From assembly GCA_030386875.1 (NCBI GenBank), contig CM059566.1, forward strand, positions 41,018,068 to 41,082,067: 64,000 bases of DNA, in the 5' to 3' direction. Source of the DNA: Morinoia aosen. Lineage: Eukaryota > Arthropoda > Malacostraca > Amphipoda > Talitridae. Shown here piece after piece: positions 23,532-34,114 of the stretch. A model generated the notes under the pieces. That model made no database searches and was not told the DNA's origin. It saw only the letters and a list, made by a program, of their open reading frames with translations. Both the position numbers and the translations under genes were made by a program. Position 1 is the first letter of the stretch; the number at the start of each line of letters is the position of its first letter.

Positions 23532-25302
23532 CTAGCTCTCTCAATTCTAACAGTAATAGCTGCAAACTCTGAATTCTAACAGTAATAGCTGCAGACTCTC
23601 TCAATTCTAAAAGTAATAGCCGCAAACTCTCTCAATTCTAACAGTAATTGCTGCCAACTCTCTCAATTCTAACAGTAATAGCTGCAAACACTCTCAATTC
23701 TAACAGTAATAGCTGCAAACTCTCTCAATTCTAACAGTAATAACTACAAACTCTCTCAATTCTAACAGTAATAGCTGCAAACTCTCTCAATTCTAACAGT
23801 AATTGCTACAAACTCTCTCAATTCTAACAGTAATAGCTGCAAACTCTCTCAATTCTAACAGTAATAACTACAAACTCTCTTAATTCTAACAGTAATAGCT
23901 GCAAACTCCCTCAATTCTAACAGTAATAGCTGCAAACTCTCTCAATTTTAACAGCAATAGCTGCAAACTCTCTCAATTCTATCAGTAATAGCTGCAAACT
24001 CTCTCAATTCTAACAGTAATAGCTGCAAACTCTCTCAATTCTATCAGTAATAGCTGCAAACTCTCTCAATTCTAACAGTAATAGCTGCAAACTCTCTCAA
24101 TTCTAACAGTAATTGCTACAAACTCTCTCAATTCTAACAGTAATAGCTGCAAACTCTCTCAATTCCAACAGTAATAACTACAAACTCTCTCAATTCTAAC
24201 AGTAATAGCTGCAAACTCTCTCAATTCTAACAGTAATAGCTGCAAACTCTCTCAATTTTAACAGTAATAGCTGCAAACTCTCTCAATTCTATCAGTAATA
24301 GCTGCAAACTCTCTCAATTCTAACAGTAATAGCTGCAAACTCTCTCAATTCTATCAGTAATAGCTGCAAACTCTCTCAATTCTAACAGTAATAGCTGCAA
24401 ACTCTCTCAATTCTAACAGTAATAGCTGCAAACTCTCTCAATTCCAACAGAAATAGCTGCAAACTCTCTCAATTCCAACAGTAATAGCTGCAAACTCACT
24501 CAATTCTAACATTAATAGCTGCAAACTCTCTCAATTCCAACAGAAATAGCTGCAAACTCTCTCAATTCCAACAGTAATTCCTGCAAACTCACTCAATTAT
24601 AACATTAATAGCTGCAAACTCTCTCAATTCTAACAGTAATAGCTGCAAGCTCTCTCAATTCTAACGGTAATAGCTGCAAACTCTCTCAATTCTAACAGTA
24701 ATAGCCGCAAACTCTCTCAATTCTAACGGTAATAGCTGCAAACTCTCTCAATTCTAACAGTAATAGCTGCAAACTCCCTCAATTCTAACGGTAATAGCTG
24801 CAAACTCTCTCAATTCTAACAGTAATAGCTGCAAACTCTCTCAATTATAACATTAATAGCTGCAAACTCTCTCAATTCTAACAGTAATAGCTGCAAACTC
24901 TCTCAATTCTAACGGTAATAGCTGCAAATTCTCTCAATTCTAACAGTTATAGCTGCAAACTCTCTCAATTCTAACGGTAATAGCTGTAAACTCTCTCAAT
25001 TCTAACAGTAATAGCCGCAAACTCTCTCAATTCTAACGGTAATAGCCGCAAACTCTCTCAATTCTAACGGTAATAGCTGCAAACTCTCTCAATTCTAACG
25101 GTAATAGCCGCAAACTCTCTCAATTCTAACGGTAATAGCCGCAAACTCTCTCAATTCTAACGGTAATAGCTGCAAACTCTCTCAATTCTAACAGTAATAG
25201 CTGCAAACTCTCTCAATTCTAACGGTAATAGCTGTAAACTCTCTCAATTCTAACAGTAATAGCCGCAAACTCTCTCAATTCTAACGGTAATAGCCACAAA
25301 CC
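23532..25302. repeat. 31-bp minisatellite, about 57 copies, with 10-unit higher-order structure
   Basis: The unit is ACTCTCTCAATTCTAACAGT followed by AATAGCTGCAA. Diagnostic variants recur 310 bp apart: CTCAATTTTA at 23941 and 24251, ATCAG at 23981 and 24291, and at 24043 and 24353. This shows that blocks of ten units were duplicated. The distal third is enriched for AACGG and GCCGC variants. Confidence 0.97.
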
Positions 25303-25820
25303 AAAGTTCGCTCATCACAATTTTAAAATTGACTTCGAAGATAGCGTAATCGAAAAGCGCAACAAAAAAATCTATTTTTGGTGACGCAAAATCGATTGAG
25401 CAACCAAATTTGGTCCAACAAGTCATTTGATATTGACTTCGTAACCAAGTTTGACAAAGTTCACTGTATTGTAAGAGTTTACTACGTGTACTTGAACTCA
25501 AAAATCTTGCAGCGCCATAAATTTGACACACAAAATTTAAGAAATCGACTATGCGATCACATTCGCGTTATAAAATCTCAAAAGCCGACCACGCTTGCAC
25601 ATTTGCCTGGTCTCAAAAATGGCTACGTAACTTAATTTCGCGCATCGAGTCTCGAAAATTCCATAAGTAACTGCACACGGCTCACCATGTCACAAAAACC
25701 GAACGATTCAAGCCCCACGTTCCCCACATGTTACACTCAATAAAAATGCTCGTATGTTTTGTTTCTTATCAAGTAGATGCACTTAAATATTTTATGCAGT
25801 CCACTGCCACGGGGCAGTTC
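25303..25820. other. intergenic sequence between the 31-bp array and the Gypsy element
   Basis: Short frames on both strands; none is supportable. Confidence 0.55.
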
Positions 25821-25825
25821 CGTCT

Positions 25826-26190
25826 TGTTATATTGTGAAGTAGGCATCGTTGTGTTTTTGGGATTTCCGGAGATGAGGTTTGCGCGTCTTGCCGGATGCC
25901 TTATCGCGTTCAGGTCAGATGTCTTTATGGGACCTCCGCCGGAAGCTGTGCCTTGGGGGCGCATCGCATTGGTATGCACCGGAAGAGCATTGTTTAAATT
26001 CCGAGCGCTATAGCTTATAAGCAGAGTCGGTGTATGGATGACTCAGTACAAGAATAGGAACTTTGCTGAGAGTTTCCTTTTCCTACACCTGAAGATAAGG
26101 CTTCAGATACGGTAGTTACAGCTACCGATACTGTAGTTTGCAGCTACAATTACTAATCCTCGTATCGTGATGAAAAACCACGATATTACA
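25826..26190 (+). repeat. 5' LTR of the Gypsy element
   Basis: 365 bp, TG...CA. Differs from the 3' LTR at GGAAGCTG versus GGAAACTG and CTACACC versus CTACTCC. It contains an internal inverted repeat, GGTAGTTACAGCTACC-like, near its 3' end. Confidence 0.95.
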
Positions 26191-26442
26191 AATGGCGACG
26201 AGACTTCGAACCTCCTAAGGTAATTTGAACTTTACAAGTGCTCTGAAATTAAGATGGCGCATTCTACAGTTTGCTGTCCTCTATTCGACGTTGAAGTGGA
26301 AACAGTGAGTAATATCTACAACGATTCAAGTACAGTGTGCAGACGTTCTTCAGAAGGCGGGAAACAATGGTGGTAACAAAGCTAGTATTATAGTTGAAGC
26401 TTCGCCTGTAAAAATCATTAATGATCTACAACGAAGAATTTA

Positions 26443-26960
26443 ACCTACGTTACTCACTGATGCTACATATGAGGAACTTGAAGGAAAGTTAATACAACAA
26501 TTTAAAATCAAGAAATCCACTGTTGGCGCATCTGTTACATTTCTAAACAGAGAGCAAAGTGTTAATGAATCCATACAAAGTTATGCTAAAACGTTAAATG
26601 ACTTAGCATCTTCGTGCAACTACAAAAAGTGCGGTCGCGATCGTCTCTTGAGAGATGCTTTTGTGGCCGGTCTACATTCAGCGCAAATTCTCAGCGCAGT
26701 TCTACAGAAGTGTGACAGCAAGTCCTTCAACAGTAAAGCTTCGACGTTCCAGATATTATTCGTGAGGATTCACCTTCATCGTTTTTCACTACAGAAAAAC
26801 TACAGCCGAACTACATATGTATTCGCTGCGGAACTAGGCAGAAGCACCTTACAAAGAATTGCTATGCCCTAAAATTAAATTATTAAAATGCAAAAAAAAT
26901 GTGGAAAAATAGGCCACATTTCTAAAGTTTGTAAATTTACGACTACAGCACACGACTACA
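26443..26960 (+). pseudogene. Gypsy gag fragment with zinc-knuckle remnants
   Basis: From 26443 the frame reads TYEELEGKLIQQFKIKK and then SVNESIQSYAKTLNDLASSC followed by RDRLLRDAFVAGLHSAQI. This matches the retrotransposon gag pattern (a helical domain with LRDRLVCGI-like motif) of K02A2.6-type Gypsy elements. A zinc-knuckle-like CIRCG...H...C follows near 26818 in another frame, and a second knuckle, CGKIGHISKVC, near 26905 in a third. An in-frame TAA lies just upstream (26437-26442 area). At least two frame breaks plus that stop make it non-functional. In an intact element gag forms the particle and binds RNA. Confidence 0.8.
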
Positions 26961-27035
26961 GCACCGCCTCCTCCTGTTAAGCCTACACGAAGGGGACCTA
27001 CACGAGAAAAATTTGACGCAGCTCGCACTTACATA

Positions 27036-27668
27036 GTGCAGCTGGAAAGGAGCAGTTGTCAGTGCAACGTTGGAAGAGAAGATGTGTCAATGAAGAGTTC
27101 AAGTAAGCCTCTACAGCGGAAGAACGAAGTTATTCTACAAAACCCTAGGAACGATACTTGTGACGGTAACTCTGTTCATAATTTCTCTGATGTACAAACT
27201 AATAACGCGTTATTTCAATCACATTGTATTCCTCAAAGTGTCACAAAAATTGCTCCCTCTGTTGCGCTAAACAATCGTAAATATGTTACTTCTAGAGATA
27301 GAGTTCATCCTAAATATTCTGTGTCCAGGTCTAACGCTATGTATGTAACTCAATTTCATGTCGGTGATCATGTTCTTGCTCTGAAGTTAAGAAGTGGTCC
27401 CAAGTGGCTGAAGGGAATTATTGTTAGTAAAGTTGCTGTAAATGTTTTTCATGTTCAAATATTAGCATCAAATGTAATCTTGAAGAGACATTCAAATCAG
27501 TTGTTGCACAGTAGTTTGGGATCTATCCGTAGTGGGGAAACAGAGACTCCTGCTTTGCAACCTATTAGCAGTTCCCCTGTGCAAAATGAACCTCAAAGAT
27601 CAAGTAGAGTAACTAAACCTGTAATGCGCGAATGGGTTGTTGAGCTCTTCCTTCTTATTGTCATATAG
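27036..27668 (+). pseudogene. Gypsy integrase C-terminal fragment
   Basis: An open frame of about 210 codons. The recognisable part reads FHVGDHVLALKLRSGPKWLK then GIIVSKVAVNVFHVQI and RHSNQLL. This fits the integrase C-terminal module of Gypsy pol (F-x-V-G-D-x-V, then G-x-K-W, then RHINQLR). The catalytic core and everything upstream in pol is absent, so the frame cannot encode an active enzyme. The first 100 codons are not recognised and may be linker or deletion-junction sequence. It ends 30 bases before the 3' LTR, as pol should. Confidence 0.8.
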
Positions 27669-27690
27669 ATTCATCTAAAGGGAGGGAAGT

Positions 27691-28055
27691 TTTTATATTG
27701 TGAAGTAGGCATCGTTGTGTTTTTGGGATTTCCGGAGATGAGGTTTGCGCGTCTTGCCGGATGCCTTATCGCGTTCAGGTCAGATGTCTTTATGGGACCT
27801 CCGCCGGAAACTGTGCCTTGGGGGCGCATCGCATTGGTATGCACCGGAAGAGCATTGTTTAAATTCCGAGCGCTATAGCTTATAAGCAGAGTCGGTGTAT
27901 GGATGACTCAGTACAAGAATAGGAACTTTGCTGAGAGTTTCCTTTTCCTACTCCTGAAGATAAGGCTTCAGATACGGTAGTTACAGCTACCGATACTGTA
28001 GTTTGCAGCTACAATTACTAATCCTCGTATCGTGATGAAAAACCACGATATTACA
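27691..28055 (+). repeat. 3' LTR of the Gypsy element
   Basis: 365 bp, starting TTTTATATTG (the expected TG is changed to TT) and ending GATATTACA, followed by the CGTCT target duplication. Confidence 0.95.
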
Positions 28056-28060
28056 CGTCT

Positions 28061-28506
28061 CAAGTCTGATGTTGGAGACAACATGATGCTAAGCCATTCT
28101 AAAAACTGAAGTTATACTACCGGTAATACGAGTAGAGAAAATAAGACGGTGAAGGGTTAACTTAATTTGGCATGCCAACTCCACCTAAGCCGACACCAAA
28201 TCTGGCATGAAGCGATACTTAGCACCCCGCTGCTCCGTTTTAGCTCCGCCTTCTGTTGGTGGCAGCCAAAGCCAGCAATTAGAGTGACCTGTGCACGATG
28301 CAGCACTCACTCGCTGCTGCTGTTCAACTCTATGACTGCGATGCGTTAAACTGAAGTTCAATATCCAAATAAAATTTAAAGTCAATAGTTTTTAAAAATT
28401 TATAAATAGCAAAAAATATTAAATGGGTACAATAAATACAATTAATATAAAAGAAAGAAAAAGAAAACAGTTTTTTCCTGTAATGCTGGCACAAAAAAGA
28501 TGATAC
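28061..28506. other. intergenic sequence, no gene seen
   Basis: Includes a GC-richer patch (28165-28350) with overlapping frames on both strands; neither looks coding. Confidence 0.5.
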
Positions 28507-28605
28507 ATCCTTGGTTTTTAAAATATCTTAAAATAAATACACTTATTTGATACACTCACATGAGTATTGTTATACCCATGTCACTAGTCGAAAGATTGTT
28601 AAAAA
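28507..28605 (-). repeat. dispersed stem-loop repeat, copy 2
   Basis: TCCTTGGTTTTTAAAATATC, then stem ACATGAGTAT (28558-28567) and ATACCCATGT (28572-28581) with one mismatch, then CACTAGTCGAAAGAT. On the minus strand a TTTTTCTTTCTTTT-like simple tail follows (28450-28480 on plus), as for a retroposon 3' end. Confidence 0.75.
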
Positions 28606-29124
28606 CTTTTCAAATGACCCTTCGATGGGTCGTTTTGCGGCTGGAAAAACTTAAGCACGACCCACCGGTGGGTCACACCGCAATGAAAGTGTTAAAGAAG
28701 CCATAAACATCTCCGATTGTCTTGCGCGATCCTGAACTGCTGCGGTAATTTAGACATCGACCGAAAGTCCGAAATGGAATGTTGTGAAAAACTGGAAATA
28801 CGAGAGGAAAACCTATGAACCGATCAGAGCTTTTGTCGAATCTCGCTAAAAATGAATTTGTGAAAAAATTCTCATGTTTACCATAACCAACGTACATTCA
28901 TAACCACAAGAAAGTAATTGCAAAATCAGTAAACAATTCAAAAATGAATACTTAAATAGCATATTATTCGTTCATACATGCTTGCATGGTTAAGCGGATT
29001 TTAAACATAAAAACATAATGCCGCAAGGAAACAAACCCGATTTTACTCAAAAAATTAAAAAATCCTCCTACAAGAAAGAAAGAAAGAAAGAAAAAACTTT
29101 ATTTCCAATAGAGATTGTACAATA
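28606..29124. other. spacer between two stem-loop repeat copies
   Basis: Contains CGACCCACCGGTGGGTC near 28655, with the palindrome GACCCACCGGTGGGTC. No gene is supportable. Confidence 0.5.
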
Positions 29125-29130
29125 TTACAA

Positions 29131-29225
29131 TCATTGGTTTTTAAATATCTTAAAATTAATACACTTAGATGATACACACACACGAGTATTGAAAAAACTC
29201 GTGTCACTAGTCGAAAAGATATGAT
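29131..29225 (-). repeat. dispersed stem-loop repeat, copy 3
   Basis: TCATTGGTTTTTAAATATCT, then a perfect 7-bp stem CACGAGT (29181-29187) and ACTCGTG (29197-29203), then TCACTAGTCGAAAAGAT. Both arms differ from the other copies and still pair. On the minus strand the copy is followed by GGAAATAAAG and a (TTTC)n tail (29080-29105), typical of a LINE or SINE 3' terminus. Confidence 0.8.
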
Positions 29226-29454
29226 TGAGGGCTACATTTGACAATACATTTCATGATAATTATAAGAGATAACGCAAATTCATGGACGATGCATTTTCAT
29301 TGTGGGGTGAAAACACTTTTGACAGTTTACATGTACATGACATAAAACTTCGCAATTATTGATGCCAGGAAATAATATATGAATCGTTTGTTTCGGCAAA
29401 TGTTCAAAAGTGTCATTTTAAGGAAGCATGAAAAAAATATATAAATACAAATCC

Positions 29455-29538
29455 ATATACATATATATACGCACATATATATATATATATATACTTACAT
29501 ACACACACACATACAGATATATATATATATATATATAT
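29455..29538. repeat. AT and CA microsatellite
   Basis: (AT)n and (AC)n runs that also form the junction between the following 290-bp repeat units. Confidence 0.9.
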
Positions 29539-30400
29539 GTACGCATAAGCATGAGGACCAAGAAGATTATAAGTTTTGAATTTCTAATTCAACAATTTTA
29601 ACATAACGGTCGTTAGTTAATAAGTATTTTATTCAAATATAAATGGATGATCGCACAACAAATGTATAAGTTGTACATGAATGCTTTACAATAATAAAGA
29701 GATGACGAGTTAGGTAATGTTACAAGTTGAGAGTGAACAGAAAATGACCATTATCTCTAGTAAAATGCTAGTTGTCAGTCTAGTACACACATATGTGCAC
29801 ACATACATGTGAATATAAACACATATATGTACACATAAGCATGAGGACCAAGAAGATTATAAGTTTTGTATTTCTGATTCAACAATTTTAACATACCGGT
29901 CATTAGTTAATAAGCATTTTATTTAAATATAATGAATGATCGCAGAACAAATGTATAGTTTGTACATGAATGCTTTACAATAATAAAGAGATGACGAGTT
30001 AGGTAATGTTAAAAGTTGAGAGTGAACAGAAAATGACCATTATCTCTAGTAAAATGCTAGTTGTCAGTCTAGTACACACATATGTGCACACATACATGTG
30101 AATATATACACATATATGTACACATAAGCATGAGGACCAAGAAGATTATAAGTTTTGTATTTCTGATTCAACAATTTTAACATACCGGTCATTAGTTAAT
30201 AAGCATTTTATTTAAATATAATGGATGATCGCAGAACAAATGTATAGTTTGTACATGAATGCTTTACAATAATAAAGAGATGACGAGTTAGGTAATGTTA
30301 CAAGTTGAGAGTGCTCAGAAAAAAGACCATTTTCTCTAGTAAAATGCTAGTTGTCAGTTTAGTACACACATATGTGCACGTATACATGTAGATATATATA
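29539..30400. repeat. 290-bp tandem repeat, three copies
   Basis: Units start at 29539, 29829 and 30118 with GTACRCATAAGCATGAGGAC and contain TAACATACCGGTCATTAG, AATAAAGAGATGACGAGTTA and ATGCTAGTTGTCAGTYTAGT. Copies are about 95 percent alike by eye. Each unit ends in CA/TA simple sequence, which probably drove the amplification. The GATGACGAGTTA block also occurs at the end of the LINE frame at 31216, suggesting the unit derives from a LINE 3' region. Confidence 0.93.
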
Positions 30401-31202
30401 CATACGCATGCACAGACATACCCACGCACATACTTACAGCAAACTCGTAAGCATACACCAATGCATTTCTATGCATCGAGGCAATACATACGCATTCTAC
30501 AGAGTGTCATACGCATAGCGTGCACACGTACACATATATACAAGTAAGCATGTGCGCAAATATCAGCATAAACTAGCCATTATAAACCAGAATTCCAATC
30601 GAGGGGAACAGAAAAAATATCTTTTATTATAGCATGAATTTTATAAAATTTAGTACTAAAAATAGTGGCACAAGACAGTCTACTTAAGTCAGAAACATGA
30701 AATCGATTGTGGGACGTGGATAAGAAAGAAAACATTAATGTCCTATAAAGGTTTCATATTAGAAAACAAATCACATTATCTTTGAAATATGGCGCAAATT
30801 GTCGGCAATTCATGAACAAACATAGGTATCACATTATTATAAGCATATAACTATAAGCAGAATCAGCATATTACTGCAGTATAAATGGATGATCACACAA
30901 CGAATTTATTTTCAATTTTTTTTACATGGATGCTTTACAATTTCAAATTAGAAAAAAAAACACATTATCTTTGTAATATGGTGCAGAATGTCTGCAATTG
31001 ATAAACACACACACACATAGGTACCATGTTTGCAAATGACAACGTATAGGCGGTCAAATCATAATACCTACGCATACTTCCAAACTGTTGTGTGATGTCT
31101 TGAATTATAAAACAATGAGCGAGGGAGATTGTTCAGCAATGGAGATACCAGGCAAATGAGATTCGTCAGTACTCATTCAGTATGTTCTGTAACTAAAAAT
31201 TG
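30401..31202. repeat. degenerate repeats and CA-rich sequence downstream of the LINE fragment
   Basis: ACACATTATCTTTGTAATAT-type blocks at 30758-30835 and 30948-31028 are diverged direct copies. ATAAATGGATGATCACACAA near 30882 echoes the 290-bp unit. On the minus strand this is the 3' side of the LINE frame ending at 31203, so it may be its 3' UTR. Confidence 0.6.
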
Positions 31203-31650
31203 TTATTGAGACACAAGATGACGAGTTATTTTGGCTTTAAATTCTCTAGGTCTTTGAGGGACTTTAATATTCAGGGGAAGTTTGTTCCACAGTAAGGCGC
31301 CTGATATGGACAGAGCCTTCTGCCCTAAGTGAGATGAACGATAGTTGACTAAGACATTATTGTGTCTGTTCGGTTTTTGATTGGTTACAGTGGGTGGATG
31401 GAAACGCACTATCTCAGCATTGCTCTGAGGAAGATATAACGAGGAGAATACGTATTGGGCCTTCTGCAAGAGGAGCCTTTCTTGGATAGGAATCCAGCCG
31501 AGTTTATTGAGGAGAGGGGTTACGTGATCACTTCTTTTATAATTACCGTTGCATACCACCTTGGCTGCAAAATTCATGCATTTTTGTAAGTCCCTTTGAA
31601 GGTATTGAGGTAAGTCTCCCCACAAAAAATACATCATTGGTTCAAACACG
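31203..31650 (-). pseudogene. 5'-truncated non-LTR retrotransposon ORF2 C-terminus
   Basis: The minus-strand frame 31203-31847 becomes recognisable from about codon 68: YFLWGDLPQYLQRDLQKCMN, then DHVTPLLNKLGWIPIQERL, then GALLWNKLPLNIK and FKAKITRHL at the end. This is the classic tail following the reverse transcriptase domain of Jockey/CR1-type LINEs (HVTPLLxxLxWLPIxxRI...LWNxLPxxI...FKxxLKxHL). The first 65 or so codons of the frame are unrelated hydrophobic sequence, so the element is cut at the 5' end, as LINEs usually are. No reverse transcriptase catalytic motif remains. Confidence 0.85.
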
Positions 31651-32378
31651 CATGCAAAGTTTAAACGCGTTAGGAATGCTAGGAATGTTAGGAATAAGAG
31701 GAATGCTGAAGGAATGTTAAGAATAAGAAACATTATACAGTAACAAAACAAAACCGACTTATTCAACATCAGGAAAAACACTTCATGAGCGAAATAAAAT
31801 CTAGTTACGGAAAGAAGACAGACAACTTGGAGTCTGCAGCGCAGCACTAAATAAGGAGACCCGAAGTTTCACCTCAGGACGACAATGGACGAGGAATTGT
31901 TCTCAGGGAACGGAACTTAAAATGCGCGACTCTTCTGGTGAAATTTACAGCGGGATCAGGCCTGGGTGGGAGAGGGAACGACAGTGTACAGCAGTATATT
32001 GGACAGTATACCGCTGTGTTACAGAGTTATACTGGGTCCGTTTTTGTGTTATACTGGCTGTGTTATTGTGTTATACTCGCTGAGGTATTTTTGCATTATT
32101 ATTCTGACTATTTACACTACAGTGCTCTACCGGCAGTGTTGCGCAGAGTTATTCTGACTGCGTTATACTGGCAGCGCTATAGTTTCAGCGTTAAAACTGA
32201 TGTTGCTGGGTTGGTGTTGGTGTGGGTGTGGGTTGTAAGTTGGAAGATGCCGGGAATCGATGCATCGACAGGCCGAGACTGGTGAGGTTAAAGTGTCGGC
32301 GAGGAGCTATTGTTCGATTAGTCATTCACGATAAAGATTGAAGTTTAGCCTTTTGCATAATCTCGAAATAAATAAAAT
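31651..32378. other. intergenic sequence with a degenerate tandem repeat
   Basis: About 32005-32180 contains diverged repeats of GTGTTATACTGGCWGTGTTA-like units. Open frames here are short and overlapping, and none is called. Confidence 0.5.
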
Positions 32379-32437
32379 CAAGGACAGTAACTCTCAAATT
32401 AATCATTATATTTCAATCAAATAAGAGAACTAAAATA

Positions 32438-33745
32438 AAGGGTGGGGCAGAAAAACCTATCCGATTTAAAATCCCTTTTCTCAGAAGAGGGAGCAGGTAG
32501 AGTAGCGGGGTAAAAACCGTTAGAAAGCCGGTTTTATGCCATTTGTCAGTAGTCAACATGCCTTGGTCTGGTGAACATCGTGCTTTTGTTCTTGAGCGGT
32601 TTATCGAATGCGGCGGTTCGATAATTGCTACACAACGTGCTTTTCGAATTCATTTCGGACTCGGGCGTCATGATCCTGTTTCACATCACGCTACGATTAA
32701 AGTGTGGGTGTCAAATTTTAGACAGACGAGTTCAGCATTGAAAAAGAAGTCGCCTGGACGTCCCAGGACAGCAACAGGACCTGAAAACGTGGCCAATGTG
32801 AGAGCCGCGATTGAACGTTCCCCGCGTCGTTCGGCGCGAAAACATTCGCTCGCTTTGGCGATTTCCAACCGCAGTATTCGGCGCATTTTGCACCGGGACC
32901 TCAAAATGCATCCCTACAAAATGGTTGTTGCACAGGAATTAAGTGAAAGGGATTTTGAAACCCGTACGAACCTGTGTCGCGATCTCCGAGAACTCCCAAA
33001 CGACGATGTTGTGCTCTTCACGGACGAAGCCCATTTTCACCTTTGTGGTGCCGTTAACAGGCAGAATTTTCGATATTGGAGTGACGAAAATCCTCGAGAA
33101 ATCCATCAGGAACCCCTCCATAGCCCAAAAGTGACTGTGTGGTGTGCTCTTTCCCGCCTAGGCGTCTGGGGGCCTTACTTTTTTGAAGAAAATGGGCAAA
33201 CCGTAACGGTCAACAGCGAGCGCTATTGTTTCATGCTGGAAAATTTTCTTAGACCCAAAATGGAAGAAAATGGCGTGGAAAATGTGTGGTTTCAACAGGA
33301 TGGTGCAACCGCCCACACATCGCGACGATCAATGGACATTCTCAGGGAACTGTTTCCCGGTCGCCTCATTTCCCTGAGAGGTGATCTTGGCTGGCCGCCA
33401 CGCTCACCGGATCTCACTCCATGTGACTTCTTCCTTTGGGGTTACCTCAAATCGAAGGTTTACCAGCATCGACCAAGGACCCTTCTTGCTTTACGAAGGG
33501 AAATTGCTCGGGCAATTGAAGAAATTCCTGTGGAAATGACGGTGAAAGTCATGGAAAGCTACCGCGAGCGCCTAAATCAGTGTATCCGCTCCCAAGAACG
33601 ACATTTGAGTGATGTGCTTTTCAAAACTCAAATTTAAAAATGGCATAAAATTTGCGATATGCTAATAAAAATTTTTTTCTGACAAGTTGAGTGGTTTTAA
33701 TTTTATAACGTTTTGAAATCGGATAGGTTTTTCTGCCCCACCTTG
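32438..33745 (+). mobile_element. DD41D mariner-like transposon, about 1.31 kb, with TA target duplication
   Basis: Terminal inverted repeats are 27 bp perfect (32441-32467 and 33716-33742), starting GGTGGGGCAGAAAAACCTAT, and may extend three bases to TA dinucleotides at 32436-32437 and 33746-33747, the target duplication expected for Tc1/mariner. One intact transposase frame lies inside. Perfect long inverted repeats and an unbroken frame point to recent activity. Confidence 0.93.
32558..33637 (+). CDS. mariner-like transposase, DD41D (rosa-type), 359 aa
   Basis: It cuts and pastes its own element at TA sites. The first ATG is taken as the start; the frame is open five codons further upstream but without ATG. 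Residues 1-75 form an N-terminal helix-turn-helix region that binds the inverted repeats (ERFIECGGSIIATQRAFR, then a VWVSNFRQT segment and GRPRT, an AT-hook-like motif). The catalytic triad is visible: D156 in FTDEAHF, D248 in QQDGATAHT and D290 in SPDLTPCDFFLWG. The spacing between the second and third Asp is 41 residues, the DD41D signature of the rosa group rather than DD34D mariner. Length is normal for the superfamily. No stop or frameshift is seen, so the protein may be active. Confidence 0.93.
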   Translation: MPWSGEHRAFVLERFIECGGSIIATQRAFRIHFGLGRHDPVSHHATIKVWVSNFRQTSSALKKKSPGRPRTATGPENVANVRAAIERSPRRSARKHSLALAISNRSIRRILHRDLKMHPYKMVVAQELSERDFETRTNLCRDLRELPNDDVVLFTDEAHFHLCGAVNRQNFRYWSDENPREIHQEPLHSPKVTVWCALSRLGVWGPYFFEENGQTVTVNSERYCFMLENFLRPKMEENGVENVWFQQDGATAHTSRRSMDILRELFPGRLISLRGDLGWPPRSPDLTPCDFFLWGYLKSKVYQHRPRTLLALRREIARAIEEIPVEMTVKVMESYRERLNQCIRSQERHLSDVLFKTQI

Positions 33746-33803
33746 TATAATGGTTAATTTGAGAGTTACTGTCCTTGTTTTTTTTATATTAGTCATTTAC
33801 GAT

Positions 33804-34114
33804 GCCACAAGCTCCGGGTGATCAAACTGAAAACCTATCGAATCGCTCTCGAAGTGTGTAACCAAGACGTTAACTTGGAATCATAGAAGTTACTTGGATT
33901 TCTAATCCAGATTAGAGTTTAGCCCCGAATTTTGCATGGAACTAACAACTGAACTCTCGGAAAATTTTAAACAATTTAGCTCTAACAAGAAACTGTTTGC
34001 CTTGGTCCTTTTTAATTCGTTTCTGTTTCAGATGCGTGCGTGAGTTGATGTTCAGAAGAACCGGGAAGAAGAATTTAAGGTAGCCTTTAACTGTAAAATT
34101 TACTGTACTTCACT
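33804..34114. other. intergenic sequence
   Basis: No supportable gene. A TTTCTGTTTCAG acceptor-like motif occurs near 34030 without a partner. Confidence 0.5.

Larger units (their letters stand above)
25826..28055 (+). mobile_element. internally deleted Ty3/Gypsy LTR retrotransposon, 2.23 kb
   Basis: Two 365-bp direct LTRs (25826-26190 and 27691-28055) flank a 1.5-kb interior, and a perfect 5-bp target duplication CGTCT (25821-25825 and 28056-28060) flanks the whole. The 5' LTR starts TGTTATATTG and both end GATATTACA. A primer-binding-site candidate, TGGCGACGAG, starts two bases after the 5' LTR. A polypurine tract, AAAGGGAGGGAAG, abuts the 3' LTR. The interior keeps gag pieces and the integrase C-terminus but no protease, reverse transcriptase, RNase H or integrase core. 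The LTRs differ by about three substitutions, so insertion was recent although the coding content is broken. Confidence 0.93.
32379..33777. mobile_element. foldback element with 32-nt arms, interrupted by the mariner-like element
   Basis: CAAGGACAGTAACTCTCAAA-type arm at 32379-32410 and its reverse complement at 33746-33777 match at 31 of 32 positions. With the mariner element removed, the arms lie either side of a 25-nt loop. The arms are outside the mariner inverted repeats, so this is a separate and older structure. A 16-bp direct repeat, ATTAGTCATTYACGAT, lies further out on both sides (32317-32332 and 33788-33803, one mismatch); its meaning is unclear. Confidence 0.75.
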
